This document shows positions 22,879-29,127 of a stretch of DNA of 29,127 bases, piece after piece. The notes below the pieces were generated by a model that ran no database searches, was not told the origin of the DNA, and saw nothing but the letters and a program-made list of their open reading frames with translations. Position 1 is the first letter of the stretch, and every line of letters begins with the position of its first letter. Both the position numbers and the translations under genes were made by a program. Source of the stretch: an uncultured Mogibacterium sp. (GTDB taxonomy: Bacteria > Bacillota_A > Clostridia > Peptostreptococcales > Anaerovoracaceae). Where the stretch lies: contig NZ_CALHTQ010000065.1 in assembly GCF_938039775.1 (NCBI RefSeq), positions 1 to 29,127 of the forward strand, in the 5' to 3' direction.

Positions 22879-23058
22879 ATGGAATATTTTCTAAGCCATA
22901 TAGGTGTTATATTTATTGCCGGGCTAATCGTTGCTGTTTGCGCGGTTACTTGGTGGGGACTAACGGCGAGAAATGAAGTTCTTAAGCGACAGAGAGCACA
23001 GGCTCGTAAAGAGGCCGCGCTAGCTAAACGCAGAGAACAAGAGAATAATAAAAATTAG
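22879..23058 (+). CDS. 59-aa single-helix membrane protein behind rplT
   Basis: Starts two nt after the rplT stop with AGAAGG about 10 nt upstream. It begins MEYFLSHIGVIFIAG, with one hydrophobic helix (residues ~7-29, ending VTWWGL). A strongly basic, alpha-helical tail of alternating Arg/Lys/Ala/Glu (RQRAQARKEAALAKRREQEN) follows. I do not recognise it. The position in a ribosomal operon, before the operon's terminator, suggests it is translated; the tail could touch RNA or ribosomes, which is inference. Confidence 0.65.
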   Translation: MEYFLSHIGVIFIAGLIVAVCAVTWWGLTARNEVLKRQRAQARKEAALAKRREQENNKN

Positions 23059-23065
23059 AATTTTA

Positions 23066-23092
23066 GACAGGGCGTTAGCCCTGTCTTCTATT
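23066..23092 (+). terminator. Terminator of the infC-rpmI-rplT operon
   Basis: GACAGGGC (23066-23073), loop GTTA, GCCCTGTC (23078-23085), then TTCTATT. It lies 8 nt after the 59-aa gene's stop. Confidence 0.85.
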
Positions 23093-23147
23093 GCTTTCAA
23101 AGGCTGAATTATAAAATGTAATGCTCGTGTGGTTACTGTGAAACTCG

Positions 23148-23176
23148 TTGAACCCTTGTAATTGCTATGATAATAT
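23148..23176 (+). promoter_or_regulatory. Promoter of the trigger-factor-like lipoprotein gene
   Basis: TTGAAC (23148-23153), 17 nt, TAATAT (23171-23176), about 50 nt upstream of the AAGGGG ribosome binding site. Confidence 0.55.
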
Positions 23177-23234
23177 AGATTGAATAGATTTATAAATATA
23201 ATCGATTTAGAACACAATATATAAGGGGTTTAAA

Positions 23235-24326
23235 ATGTCACGTAACAAAATATGCAAGTCGACAATTATGTCTATTATGGTAGCCTGCATACTTGCACTT
23301 ACTGCTTGTGGAGGAACAACTACACCAGATAAGTACAACTATGATGATTTCAGCAAGTACGTAAAGTTAGGTAAGTACAAGAATCTTGAATACACTAAGG
23401 CTGATGCTTCTGTTAGCGACACAGAGGTTCAGGAGGCTATAAATGCTACATTAGAGCAGGCTAAGACCAAGGAAGAAGTAAAGGAAGGCACCGCTGCGTC
23501 CGATAGCATCGTTAATATTGACTATACGGGTAAGATTAATGGCAAGAAGTTCGACGGTGGATCAGCCACTGGATATGAGCTTAATCTTGCCGATAGCAAT
23601 TTTATAAGTGGTTTTGCTGAGCAGATTGTTGGACACAAAGTTGGAGAGACTTTTGACATAACTGTTACATTCCCATCTAATTATTCGAACAACACTGAGC
23701 TAGCTGGTAAGAAAGCAACATTTACCATTAAGATTAACTCACTTGTTAAGACAGCAACACCTGAGTACAACGATGCATTTGTAAAGAAGAACACTAAATT
23801 CAAGACAACTGCAGAGTACGAGAAGAATCTTAGAAAGCAACTTCTCGCGGATAAGAAAGCTAAAGCTGCAAGCTCTGAAAAACAGGAGCTTTTCCAGCAT
23901 ATCTTAGATGCTAGCAAGATTAAGAAGTATCCTGAGAAGGAAATAAAGGATACTCAGAAGAAGATGATTGATACTTACAAAGAGCTTGCTAAGAAGAATG
24001 ATACGACATACGAGAAGTATCTTAAGAATACGATGGGAATGTCCAAGAAAGCATTTGAAAAGCAGGCAAAGGTAGCGGCTAAGAATACTGTTAGACAGGA
24101 ACTTGTGTTATTTGCTCTTGCTAAGGAGTACGGTATAAAGGTTTCCGATAAGGAGTACAAGGCATACCTAGATAAGCTGCTCAAGGATGCTGGATATACA
24201 CGTTCTCAATACGAGAAGGCTGCAGGTATGTCTATTGAAGAGTACGCTGATCAGAACAACCTATACGATACTATGGTATATGAGAGAGTTATGGATAAGG
24301 TGCTCAAAGACAGTATTGCGAAATAG
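23235..24326 (+). CDS. Lipoprotein with FKBP-type PPIase and trigger-factor C-terminal domain
   Basis: A 363-aa exported foldase. The N-terminus is a lipoprotein signal peptide (hydrophobic ~11-23, lipobox LTAC with Cys25). After a short linker comes an FKBP-type domain (~85-175; VNIDYTGKINGKKFDGG, then GFAEQIVGHKVGETFDITVT), and then a Lys/Glu-rich helical domain like the trigger factor chaperone arms (~180-355). The ribosome-binding N-domain of trigger factor is replaced by the lipid anchor. It would act outside the membrane on secreted proteins, comparable to PrsA. The lysine content is very high. It stands alone with its own promoter; partners unknown. Confidence 0.88.
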   Translation: MSRNKICKSTIMSIMVACILALTACGGTTTPDKYNYDDFSKYVKLGKYKNLEYTKADASVSDTEVQEAINATLEQAKTKEEVKEGTAASDSIVNIDYTGKINGKKFDGGSATGYELNLADSNFISGFAEQIVGHKVGETFDITVTFPSNYSNNTELAGKKATFTIKINSLVKTATPEYNDAFVKKNTKFKTTAEYEKNLRKQLLADKKAKAASSEKQELFQHILDASKIKKYPEKEIKDTQKKMIDTYKELAKKNDTTYEKYLKNTMGMSKKAFEKQAKVAAKNTVRQELVLFALAKEYGIKVSDKEYKAYLDKLLKDAGYTRSQYEKAAGMSIEEYADQNNLYDTMVYERVMDKVLKDSIAK

Positions 24327-24381
24327 CATATGTAGCTGCTATGTTAATGCAAGATTATCAAGTTATATTAGTTAACTGTAA

Positions 24382-24410
24382 TTGACACCGTATCTGTTGA
24401 TACATAATAA
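24382..24410 (+). promoter_or_regulatory. Promoter of the nrdR-cmk genes
   Basis: TTGACA (24382-24387), 17 nt, TAATAA (24405-24410), about 36 nt before the GGAGG of nrdR. Confidence 0.65.
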
Positions 24411-24456
24411 ACTACGAACTTTTAAAGCTAATATTGAATGAACATGGAGGAACGAG

Positions 24457-24981
24457 ATGAAGTGCCCTTACTGCGGTAACCCAGACACCAAAGTTGTTGA
24501 TTCTAGACCTGTTGAGGAAGGTCTTGCCATCAGGAGACGTCGTGAATGCGACAAGTGTCACAAGCGATTTACAACATTTGAGAAGATTGAAAACTCGCTA
24601 CTTGTAGTAATCAAGAGTGATGGTACAAGAGAGAGTTTTGACCGTAATAAACTTATCAATGGTGTACTTAAGGCGTGTGAGAAGACTAAGGTTAAGTACG
24701 ATGATGTTCAGAGAATCGCTGATAATATCGAACGTGGATTGAACAATACTATGGAGAAGGAAATCGATAGTAAGATGATTGGTGCGTTAATAATGGATGA
24801 GCTACGCAACTTGGATCAGGTTGCTTATGTTAGATTTGCGTCTGTATATCATAGATTCACTGATATTGATACCTTTGTAAAGGAGATTAATAATCTACTT
24901 GAAAAGGATACAAAAGGTCACGACGCAGAGAGGTATGTCAAGGAATCATCTGGTGAAGAAGATTCCCTTGATGAAAATTAA
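24457..24981 (+). CDS. nrdR: Transcriptional repressor NrdR
   Basis: A 174-aa repressor of ribonucleotide reductase genes. The zinc ribbon has Cys3, Cys6, Cys31 and Cys34 (MKCPYCGNPD and RRECDKCHKRFTTFE). The ATP-cone (~49-139, VVIKSDGTRESFDRNKL) senses ATP/dATP. It has a somewhat longer, acidic tail (~20 residues, ending SGEEDSLDEN) than the usual ~150 aa. GGAGG lies upstream. It is followed after 8 nt by cmk, joining dNTP control with CMP phosphorylation. Confidence 0.97.
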   Translation: MKCPYCGNPDTKVVDSRPVEEGLAIRRRRECDKCHKRFTTFEKIENSLLVVIKSDGTRESFDRNKLINGVLKACEKTKVKYDDVQRIADNIERGLNNTMEKEIDSKMIGALIMDELRNLDQVAYVRFASVYHRFTDIDTFVKEINNLLEKDTKGHDAERYVKESSGEEDSLDEN

Positions 24982-24989
24982 GGTAAGCT

Positions 24990-25643
24990 ATGATTAGAAT
25001 TGCTATTGATGGTCCTGGTGGCGCAGGAAAGAGTACTATTGCAAAACTAGTAGGTAATAAGCTAGGGCTCGAATACATAGATACTGGTGCGATGTATCGT
25101 GCGATTGGGCTTAAGCTTAATCGTGAGGGCATTGCACCGGAAGATGTAAGTTCAATTCGCAATATACTGGAAAAGACATCCATTGACTTTATAGATGGTA
25201 AGATTATTCTCGATGGAGATGATATAAGTGATGTTATTAGAACGCAGGAGATTTCAAAGTTAGCATCGACATATTCACAGATTCCCGATGTGAGAAGTAA
25301 GCTTGTGGATCTTCAACGCAAAATTGCTGAAGGCAAGGGTGTAATCATGGATGGTCGTGATATAGGCACCAATGTGCTGCCTAATGCAGAACTTAAGGTT
25401 TTTCTTACTGCTGATCCGATGGTTAGAGCACGCCGTAGATTCGATGAGCTTAGGGCAAAGGGTGTAGTGGCGGTCCTCAGTGATATTTTTGAAGAAATCA
25501 AAGACAGAGATTTTCAAGATATGAACAGAAAACTTAATCCGCTTGCTCAGGCCGATGATGCAATTTTGGTTGATACTTCTGACATGAGTATAGATGAAGT
25601 CGTGAGCACAATTGTAGCTATGGCTACAAAGATTACGGGTTAG
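24990..25643 (+). CDS. cmk: Cytidylate kinase
   Basis: A 217-aa kinase converting (d)CMP to (d)CDP. The P-loop GPGGAGKST (8-16) is followed by YIDTGAMYRA, MDGRDIGTNVLPNAELKVF and ARRRFDEL with the lid arginines, as in bacterial Cmk. The ribosome binding site is short (AAGG). It lies 8 nt after nrdR and 20 nt before the membrane-protein gene, likely one transcript. Confidence 0.96.
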   Translation: MIRIAIDGPGGAGKSTIAKLVGNKLGLEYIDTGAMYRAIGLKLNREGIAPEDVSSIRNILEKTSIDFIDGKIILDGDDISDVIRTQEISKLASTYSQIPDVRSKLVDLQRKIAEGKGVIMDGRDIGTNVLPNAELKVFLTADPMVRARRRFDELRAKGVVAVLSDIFEEIKDRDFQDMNRKLNPLAQADDAILVDTSDMSIDEVVSTIVAMATKITG

Positions 25644-25663
25644 GAGTAATGGAGGTCAATGAT

Positions 25664-26080
25664 ATGAAAGAAGGTGCAATTGCACTTGGTAAGGTTAGAG
25701 GCTACTGCTATCTGATATTTCTGTTTGATGTACTGCTTCTGTTTCGCGAAGAGATAGCTGGTTTTTTTGGAACAACCGATAGAAAGATACTGTATGGATT
25801 CATAGCGATCATACTATTTCAAGCGGTTCTCAGCGTTTTGTATGTGGTGAAGTATGTGACTACTGTGAGTCAGAAAGACAAGAAGCGTAAGGCGATTATT
25901 ATGTATGCGGCTCGTCTCAGGTACACATTTATCGCGATGCTCGTTCTGCTCGCATTTATAATCGGAAACTATACTGCATATGCAAATTTATATGTTGAGA
26001 AAGCGTTAATAATGATGCTTGTGATTATGCTATTCTCGTCGCTAAAGAACTTGACGATACTTCAGCGCGGGAGATACTAG
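25664..26080 (+). CDS. Membrane protein of unknown function behind cmk
   Basis: A 138-aa protein with four predicted helices (~15-30, ~45-65, ~85-107, ~112-128) and a basic loop between helices 2 and 3 (SQKDKKRKA). The start at 25664 has GGAGG 8 nt upstream; the in-frame ATG at 25649 would be only 2 nt from a GGAG. It follows cmk by 20 nt and ends before a terminator. I do not recognise the family. Without charged residues inside the helices, a transporter role is not suggested. Confidence 0.7.
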   Translation: MKEGAIALGKVRGYCYLIFLFDVLLLFREEIAGFFGTTDRKILYGFIAIILFQAVLSVLYVVKYVTTVSQKDKKRKAIIMYAARLRYTFIAMLVLLAFIIGNYTAYANLYVEKALIMMLVIMLFSSLKNLTILQRGRY

Positions 26081-26132
26081 AAAAATATACATAATTATTA
26101 ACAGTTAATATGCAAAAATAAGGTATTTTGAA

Positions 26133-26165
26133 CCCTGTCTGCGCTTGTTGCAGACAGGGCGTTTT
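26133..26165 (+). terminator. Terminator after the nrdR-cmk-membrane protein genes
   Basis: CCCTGTCTGC (26133-26142), 7-nt loop, GCAGACAGGG (26150-26159), then CGTTTTG. The radC promoter's -35 box lies inside the loop and 3' arm. Confidence 0.8.
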
Positions 26166-26173
26166 GATATAAT
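26145..26173 (+). promoter_or_regulatory. Promoter of radC
   Basis: TTGTTG (26145-26150), 17 nt, TATAAT (26168-26173). It overlaps the preceding terminator hairpin, so the end of one transcript and the start of the next share the same DNA. Confidence 0.6.
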
Positions 26174-26185
26174 TCTAGTGTGTTG

Positions 26186-26195
26186 CTCTCGAGAG
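26186..26195. repeat. Palindrome CTCTCGAGAG in the radC leader
   Basis: A perfect 10-bp palindrome around +7 of the predicted radC transcript. Its right half overlaps the GAGAGGG ribosome binding site (26193-26199). It could be an operator or simply chance. Confidence 0.35.
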
Positions 26196-26205
26196 AGGGT
26201 TATAT

Positions 26206-26895
26206 ATGAATAATGGAAATAACAACCTATATAAGTTGCCACAGGAGAAATTGCTGTATTCCGGTGCATCGTCACTTTCTGATGTCGAGCTACTTGCATT
26301 AATCCTTAGAACAGGAACTGCTGACAAGAAAGTTCTTCAGTTAGCGGATGAAGTAATGACATACACGGATGAATTGTCTCAGAATATCTGCAGCATTGAT
26401 GCAAGGGAGCTTCTCAATATCGATGGTATTGGAGTGAGTAAAGCGTGCTCAATTGTAGCAAGTATGGAGCTTGCTAGGAGGGTTAGAGAACCCAGCCTGC
26501 TAGCAGGTAAGACTATTACTACAGCTGAAGATATCGCTGAACTATATATGGAACGCATGCGAGGTGCAAAGCGTGAACATGTTCAGCTCTTTATGCTCAA
26601 TACAAAATGTAAAATTGAGTCGGAATACAATGTATCTATTGGTGAATTAAACTCTGCTGATATACATCCTAGGGAAGTGTATAGTGTTGCTATAAGGCGT
26701 AGTGCTGCAGCTATTATCATAGCGCATAATCATCCAAGTGGTGATCCAACGCCTAGCAATCTTGATATAGCTGCTACCAAGAGACTGGAAGCTGCGGGCA
26801 AGATAGTTGGCATTAAGCTTCTAGACCATATCATTGTTGGATATGATAGTTATGTCAGTCTCAGGAGCGAGGGAATTATTGAACAAGCTGTTTAA
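26206..26895 (+). CDS. radC: RadC family JAB/MPN-domain protein
   Basis: A 229-aa protein. A helix-hairpin-helix region (~30-90, LLNIDGIGVSKACSIVA) is followed by the JAMM metalloprotease-like domain with AHNHPSGD (His174, His176) and Asp187, the intact zinc motif H-x-H-x10-D. The usual N-terminal (R)PREKL is LPQEKL here. The name is historical: a DNA-repair role was disproved for E. coli radC and the true function is unknown. It lies 17 nt before a MinD-like gene, echoing the radC-mreBCD-minCD order of Bacillota, but without mre and minC. Confidence 0.93.
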   Translation: MNNGNNNLYKLPQEKLLYSGASSLSDVELLALILRTGTADKKVLQLADEVMTYTDELSQNICSIDARELLNIDGIGVSKACSIVASMELARRVREPSLLAGKTITTAEDIAELYMERMRGAKREHVQLFMLNTKCKIESEYNVSIGELNSADIHPREVYSVAIRRSAAAIIIAHNHPSGDPTPSNLDIAATKRLEAAGKIVGIKLLDHIIVGYDSYVSLRSEGIIEQAV

Positions 26896-26912
26896 ACGGA
26901 GAGTGTGATAAG

Positions 26913-27641
26913 GTGTCTAAAACAATCTATATTACATCGGGAAAAGGAGGAACGGGCAAATCCACATTTGCTGCAAACCTCGGGCTAACGCTTGCATACA
27001 TGGGCAAGCGTGTTATTTTGCTTGATATGAACATGGGCATGAGAGATTTAGATCTTTATATAGGTGTTCAGAATGAGGCCATATTTGATATTTACGATGT
27101 AATTATGAGGACCTGCGAACCGAAAGATGCGATTATACACTCGAACTTTGCGGATAGACTGTCGATTATTCCTGCACATCAAGGTGTAAATTGGATTGAT
27201 ATATCACGAGCGGATATCGATGAATTGATAGAACACCTCAAAAGCGAATACGATGTTGTAATCATGGACGGAGCACCAGGTATAAATCGCGCTGTCGATC
27301 TTTGCCACAGTTCCGCTGATGAGGTTATCATCGTTACAACTCCTGATTATGCTGCCATAAGGGATGCTGATGCCATCGAGGATAGGCTTATTAAGTGTGA
27401 GATTATGAATAGACATTATGTAATAAATCGCATGATACCAGTGAGCAAAGATCTTGGATGTGGACCTGGATTAGCTGAAATAGACCTGCGTTTTAGGTCA
27501 GAATTACTAGGTGTGATTATGGAGGATGAAAATATTCGTGCATCGTGCAATATTGGTATTCCTATAGTTGCAAAGAGGGATACTTATATCGCGAGAAACT
27601 TCAATAAAATAGCGGAGAGAGTGATTAGAGAGATTCTCTAG
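26913..27641 (+). CDS. minD: MinD/ParA-type ATPase
   Basis: A 242-aa deviant Walker A ATPase. GKGGTGKST (10-18) with the signature Lys11, VILLDMNMGMRDLDLYIGV like the MinD DxDxGLRNLD stretch, VIMDGAPGI (Walker B) and VTTPDYAAIRDADAI. It starts at GTG with GGAGAG 9 nt upstream. It is shorter than MinD (~265) and ends at REIL, so the C-terminal amphipathic membrane helix is short or missing. No minC or minE is next to it. A septum-site role is likely by position after radC, but other MinD-like ATPases (FlhG type) remain possible. Confidence 0.8.
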   Translation: MSKTIYITSGKGGTGKSTFAANLGLTLAYMGKRVILLDMNMGMRDLDLYIGVQNEAIFDIYDVIMRTCEPKDAIIHSNFADRLSIIPAHQGVNWIDISRADIDELIEHLKSEYDVVIMDGAPGINRAVDLCHSSADEVIIVTTPDYAAIRDADAIEDRLIKCEIMNRHYVINRMIPVSKDLGCGPGLAEIDLRFRSELLGVIMEDENIRASCNIGIPIVAKRDTYIARNFNKIAERVIREIL

Positions 27642-27643
27642 AG

Positions 27644-27672
27644 TTGACTATGTTTTCATTAAAATATATAAT
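27644..27672 (+). promoter_or_regulatory. Promoter of rny
   Basis: TTGACT (27644-27649), 17 nt, TATAAT (27667-27672), giving a ~90-nt leader before the rny start. Confidence 0.8.
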
Positions 27673-27711
27673 AAATCAGTATGATTATATACACGAAATG
27701 CTTATTTTTAA

Positions 27712-27756
27712 TAACAAATAAGTGAAAATATACTGTATTACTAACAAATAACTGAA
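27712..27756 (+). repeat. Direct repeat in the rny leader
   Basis: TAACAAATAAGTGAA (27712-27726) and TAACAAATAACTGAA (27742-27756), 14 of 15 bases identical, exactly 30 nt apart. The first copy also forms a small hairpin with CTTATTT at 27701-27707. The second copy ends just before the AAGGAG of rny. Confidence 0.5.
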
Positions 27757-27769
27757 TAAGGAGTTGAAT

Positions 27770-29127
27770 ATGACACCGCTATTAATAACTGTGGTAGCTG
27801 GTATCGCATTTCTAGCAATAGGATTGCTACTTGGCTACGGTGTACGTAAGCGTGTCGGAGAGAAAGAAATTGGAAGTGCAGAGCAAAAGGCTCAGAACAT
27901 TATTCTTGATGCGGAGAGTGCCGCTGAGAATATCAAGAAGGAAAAAGTTCTAGAAGCTAAAGAAGAAGTGCACCAGATCAAGGAAAATCTCGAAAACGAA
28001 ATTCGCGACAGACGTAACGAAGTCACAAGAACAGAAAGGCGCATTCTTCAGAAGGAAGAAAACATTGAAAAGAAACTAGAGAGCATCGAACGTAGAGAAG
28101 AGGGTTTATCAAAGCGTGAGCGTTCGATGGATGAAAAGCACAAGGAAATCGATCAGTATTTAGAGAAGCAGATTGCTGAGCTAGAGAAGATTTCCGGGTA
28201 CTCAAAGGATGAGGCAAAGCATCTTCTGCTTGCAGAGATTGAGAAGGATGTAAGAAAAGATGCTTCTGCGATTATCACTAGAGTTGAAGAAGAAACTAAG
28301 GACGAGGCAGATAAGAAGGCAAGAGAGATTATTACACTTGCAATTCAGAGATGTGCCGCAGATCAGGTTGCTGAAACTACTGTTTCAGTAGTGGCTCTGC
28401 CTAATGACGATATGAAGGGGCGTATCATCGGTAGAGAAGGAAGAAATATCAGAGCTATTGAAACTCTTACAGGTGTTGATCTGATTATCGATGACACACC
28501 AGAAGCAGTAATTCTCTCTGGATTTGATCCAGTTAGAAGAGAGATTGCTAAGAGAGCGCTAGAGAAACTTATTTCAGACGGTAGAATCCACCCTGCACGC
28601 ATCGAAGAGATGGTGCAGAAGGCTACTAAGGAAGTTAACAACATCATCAAGGAAGAGGGTGAACAGGCCTGCTTTGAGACTGGCGTACACAACTTACACC
28701 CTGAGATGGTTAAGCTTCTAGGTAGACTAAAGTATAGAACATCGTACGGTCAGAATGTGCTAAAGCACTCTGTAGAGGTTGCTCTCCTCGCTGGTATGAT
28801 GGCATCAGAGCTTGGACTTGATCCAAGGCTCGCAAAGAGAGCTGGACTTCTCCACGATATCGGAAAGTCTATCGACCATGAGGTTGAAGGTACACACGTA
28901 GAAATAGGTGTGAATATCTGTAAGAAGTACAAGGAGTCATGGAAAGTTATCAACGGTGTTGAAGCTCACCACGGAGATGTTGAAGCTACTACACTTGAAG
29001 CCGTTCTCGTTGGTGCAGCTGATGCTCTATCAGCAGCTAGACCTGGCTCAAGAAGAGAAACTCTTGAAGCATATATCAAGAGACTTCAGAGCCTCGAGAA
29101 TATTGCTAATACTACTAAGGGTGTTGA
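27770..29127 (+). CDS. rny: Ribonuclease Y (3' truncated by window)
   Basis: The first 452 residues of RNase Y, the membrane-bound endonuclease that starts mRNA decay in many Gram-positives. An N-terminal membrane helix (~4-24) is followed by a long charged coiled coil (~35-190), a KH domain with [10 protein letters not shown] (218-227) and the HD domain with LLHDIGK (His362, Asp363) and [13 protein letters not shown] lies upstream of the ATG. The frame is open at the window end; about 60 residues are missing. It has its own promoter. Confidence 0.96.
   Translation, partial: MTPLLITVVAGIAFLAIGLLLGYGVRKRVGEKEIGSAEQKAQNIILDAESAAENIKKEKVLEAKEEVHQIKENLENEIRDRRNEVTRTERRILQKEENIEKKLESIERREEGLSKRERSMDEKHKEIDQYLEKQIAELEKISGYSKDEAKHLLLAEIEKDVRKDASAIITRVEEETKDEADKKAREIITLAIQRCAADQVAETTVSVVALPNDDMKGRIIGREGRNIRAIETLTGVDLIIDDTPEAVILSGFDPVRREIAKRALEKLISDGRIHPARIEEMVQKATKEVNNIIKEEGEQACFETGVHNLHPEMVKLLGRLKYRTSYGQNVLKHSVEVALLAGMMASELGLDPRLAKRAGLLHDIGKSIDHEVEGTHVEIGVNICKKYKESWKVINGVEAHHGDVEATTLEAVLVGAADALSAARPGSRRETLEAYIKRLQSLENIANTTKGV

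Overview
The window looks like a chromosomal segment of a low-to-moderate GC, strictly anaerobic Gram-positive bacterium of the Bacillota, class Clostridia. Supporting signs are an [FeFe]-hydrogenase, oxygen-sensitive ThiH instead of ThiO, ECF-type ThiT, a Gram-positive LexA, RNase Y, the infC-rpmI-rplT order and strong GGAGG ribosome binding sites. An oral or gut Eubacterium/Mogibacterium-like lineage (Anaerovoracaceae) would fit, but that placement is a guess. I see no rRNA, tRNA, CRISPR, insertion sequence or prophage. Nearly everything reads as core metabolism.

Layout. (1) 1-3.5 kb: the 3' end of an [FeFe]-hydrogenase, an M18 aminopeptidase, a small multidrug-export-like membrane protein and a zinc-dependent phospholipase C-like protein. 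(2) 3.6-6.5 kb, minus strand: an apparent operon radical SAM protein -> lexA -> uracil permease. Its promoter (TTGCAA-17-TATAAT) contains a near-consensus Gram-positive LexA box, so the operon is probably self-repressed and SOS-inducible. (3) 6.7-14.2 kb, plus strand: ten tightly overlapping genes for an Mrp/Mbh-type cation/proton antiporter. The order E-F-G-MbhD-(MbhE+B)-C-D matches the membrane arm of Mbh-type hydrogenases, but no hydrogenase genes follow; two more antiporter-like subunits and a 68-aa protein take their place. (4) 14.7-18.4 kb: thiazole operon thiS-thiF-thiG-thiH-tenI-like. It has a strong promoter and a short terminator leader with a competing hairpin, but no recognisable TPP riboswitch.

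(5) 18.4-19.9 kb, minus strand: maf and the thiamine transporter thiT. thiT does have a TPP riboswitch, whose expression platform pairs with the Shine-Dalgarno sequence. (6) 20.2-21.6 kb: an NhaC-type Na+/H+ antiporter. (7) 21.6-23.1 kb: infC-rpmI-rplT behind an attenuator leader, with infC starting at the rare AUU codon, followed by a 59-aa membrane protein. (8) 23.2-29.1 kb: a lipoprotein built like trigger factor without its ribosome-binding domain, then nrdR, cmk, an unknown membrane protein, radC, a MinD-like ATPase and the 5' part of rny (RNase Y).

The genes suggest sodium and proton bioenergetics (Mrp/Mbh-like complex and NhaC), mixed thiamine supply (own thiazole synthesis plus TPP-controlled uptake) and SOS control. 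The most unusual items are the LexA-controlled radical SAM operon, the hydrogenase-less Mbh-like membrane module, the short leader of the thiazole operon and the exported trigger-factor-like foldase.
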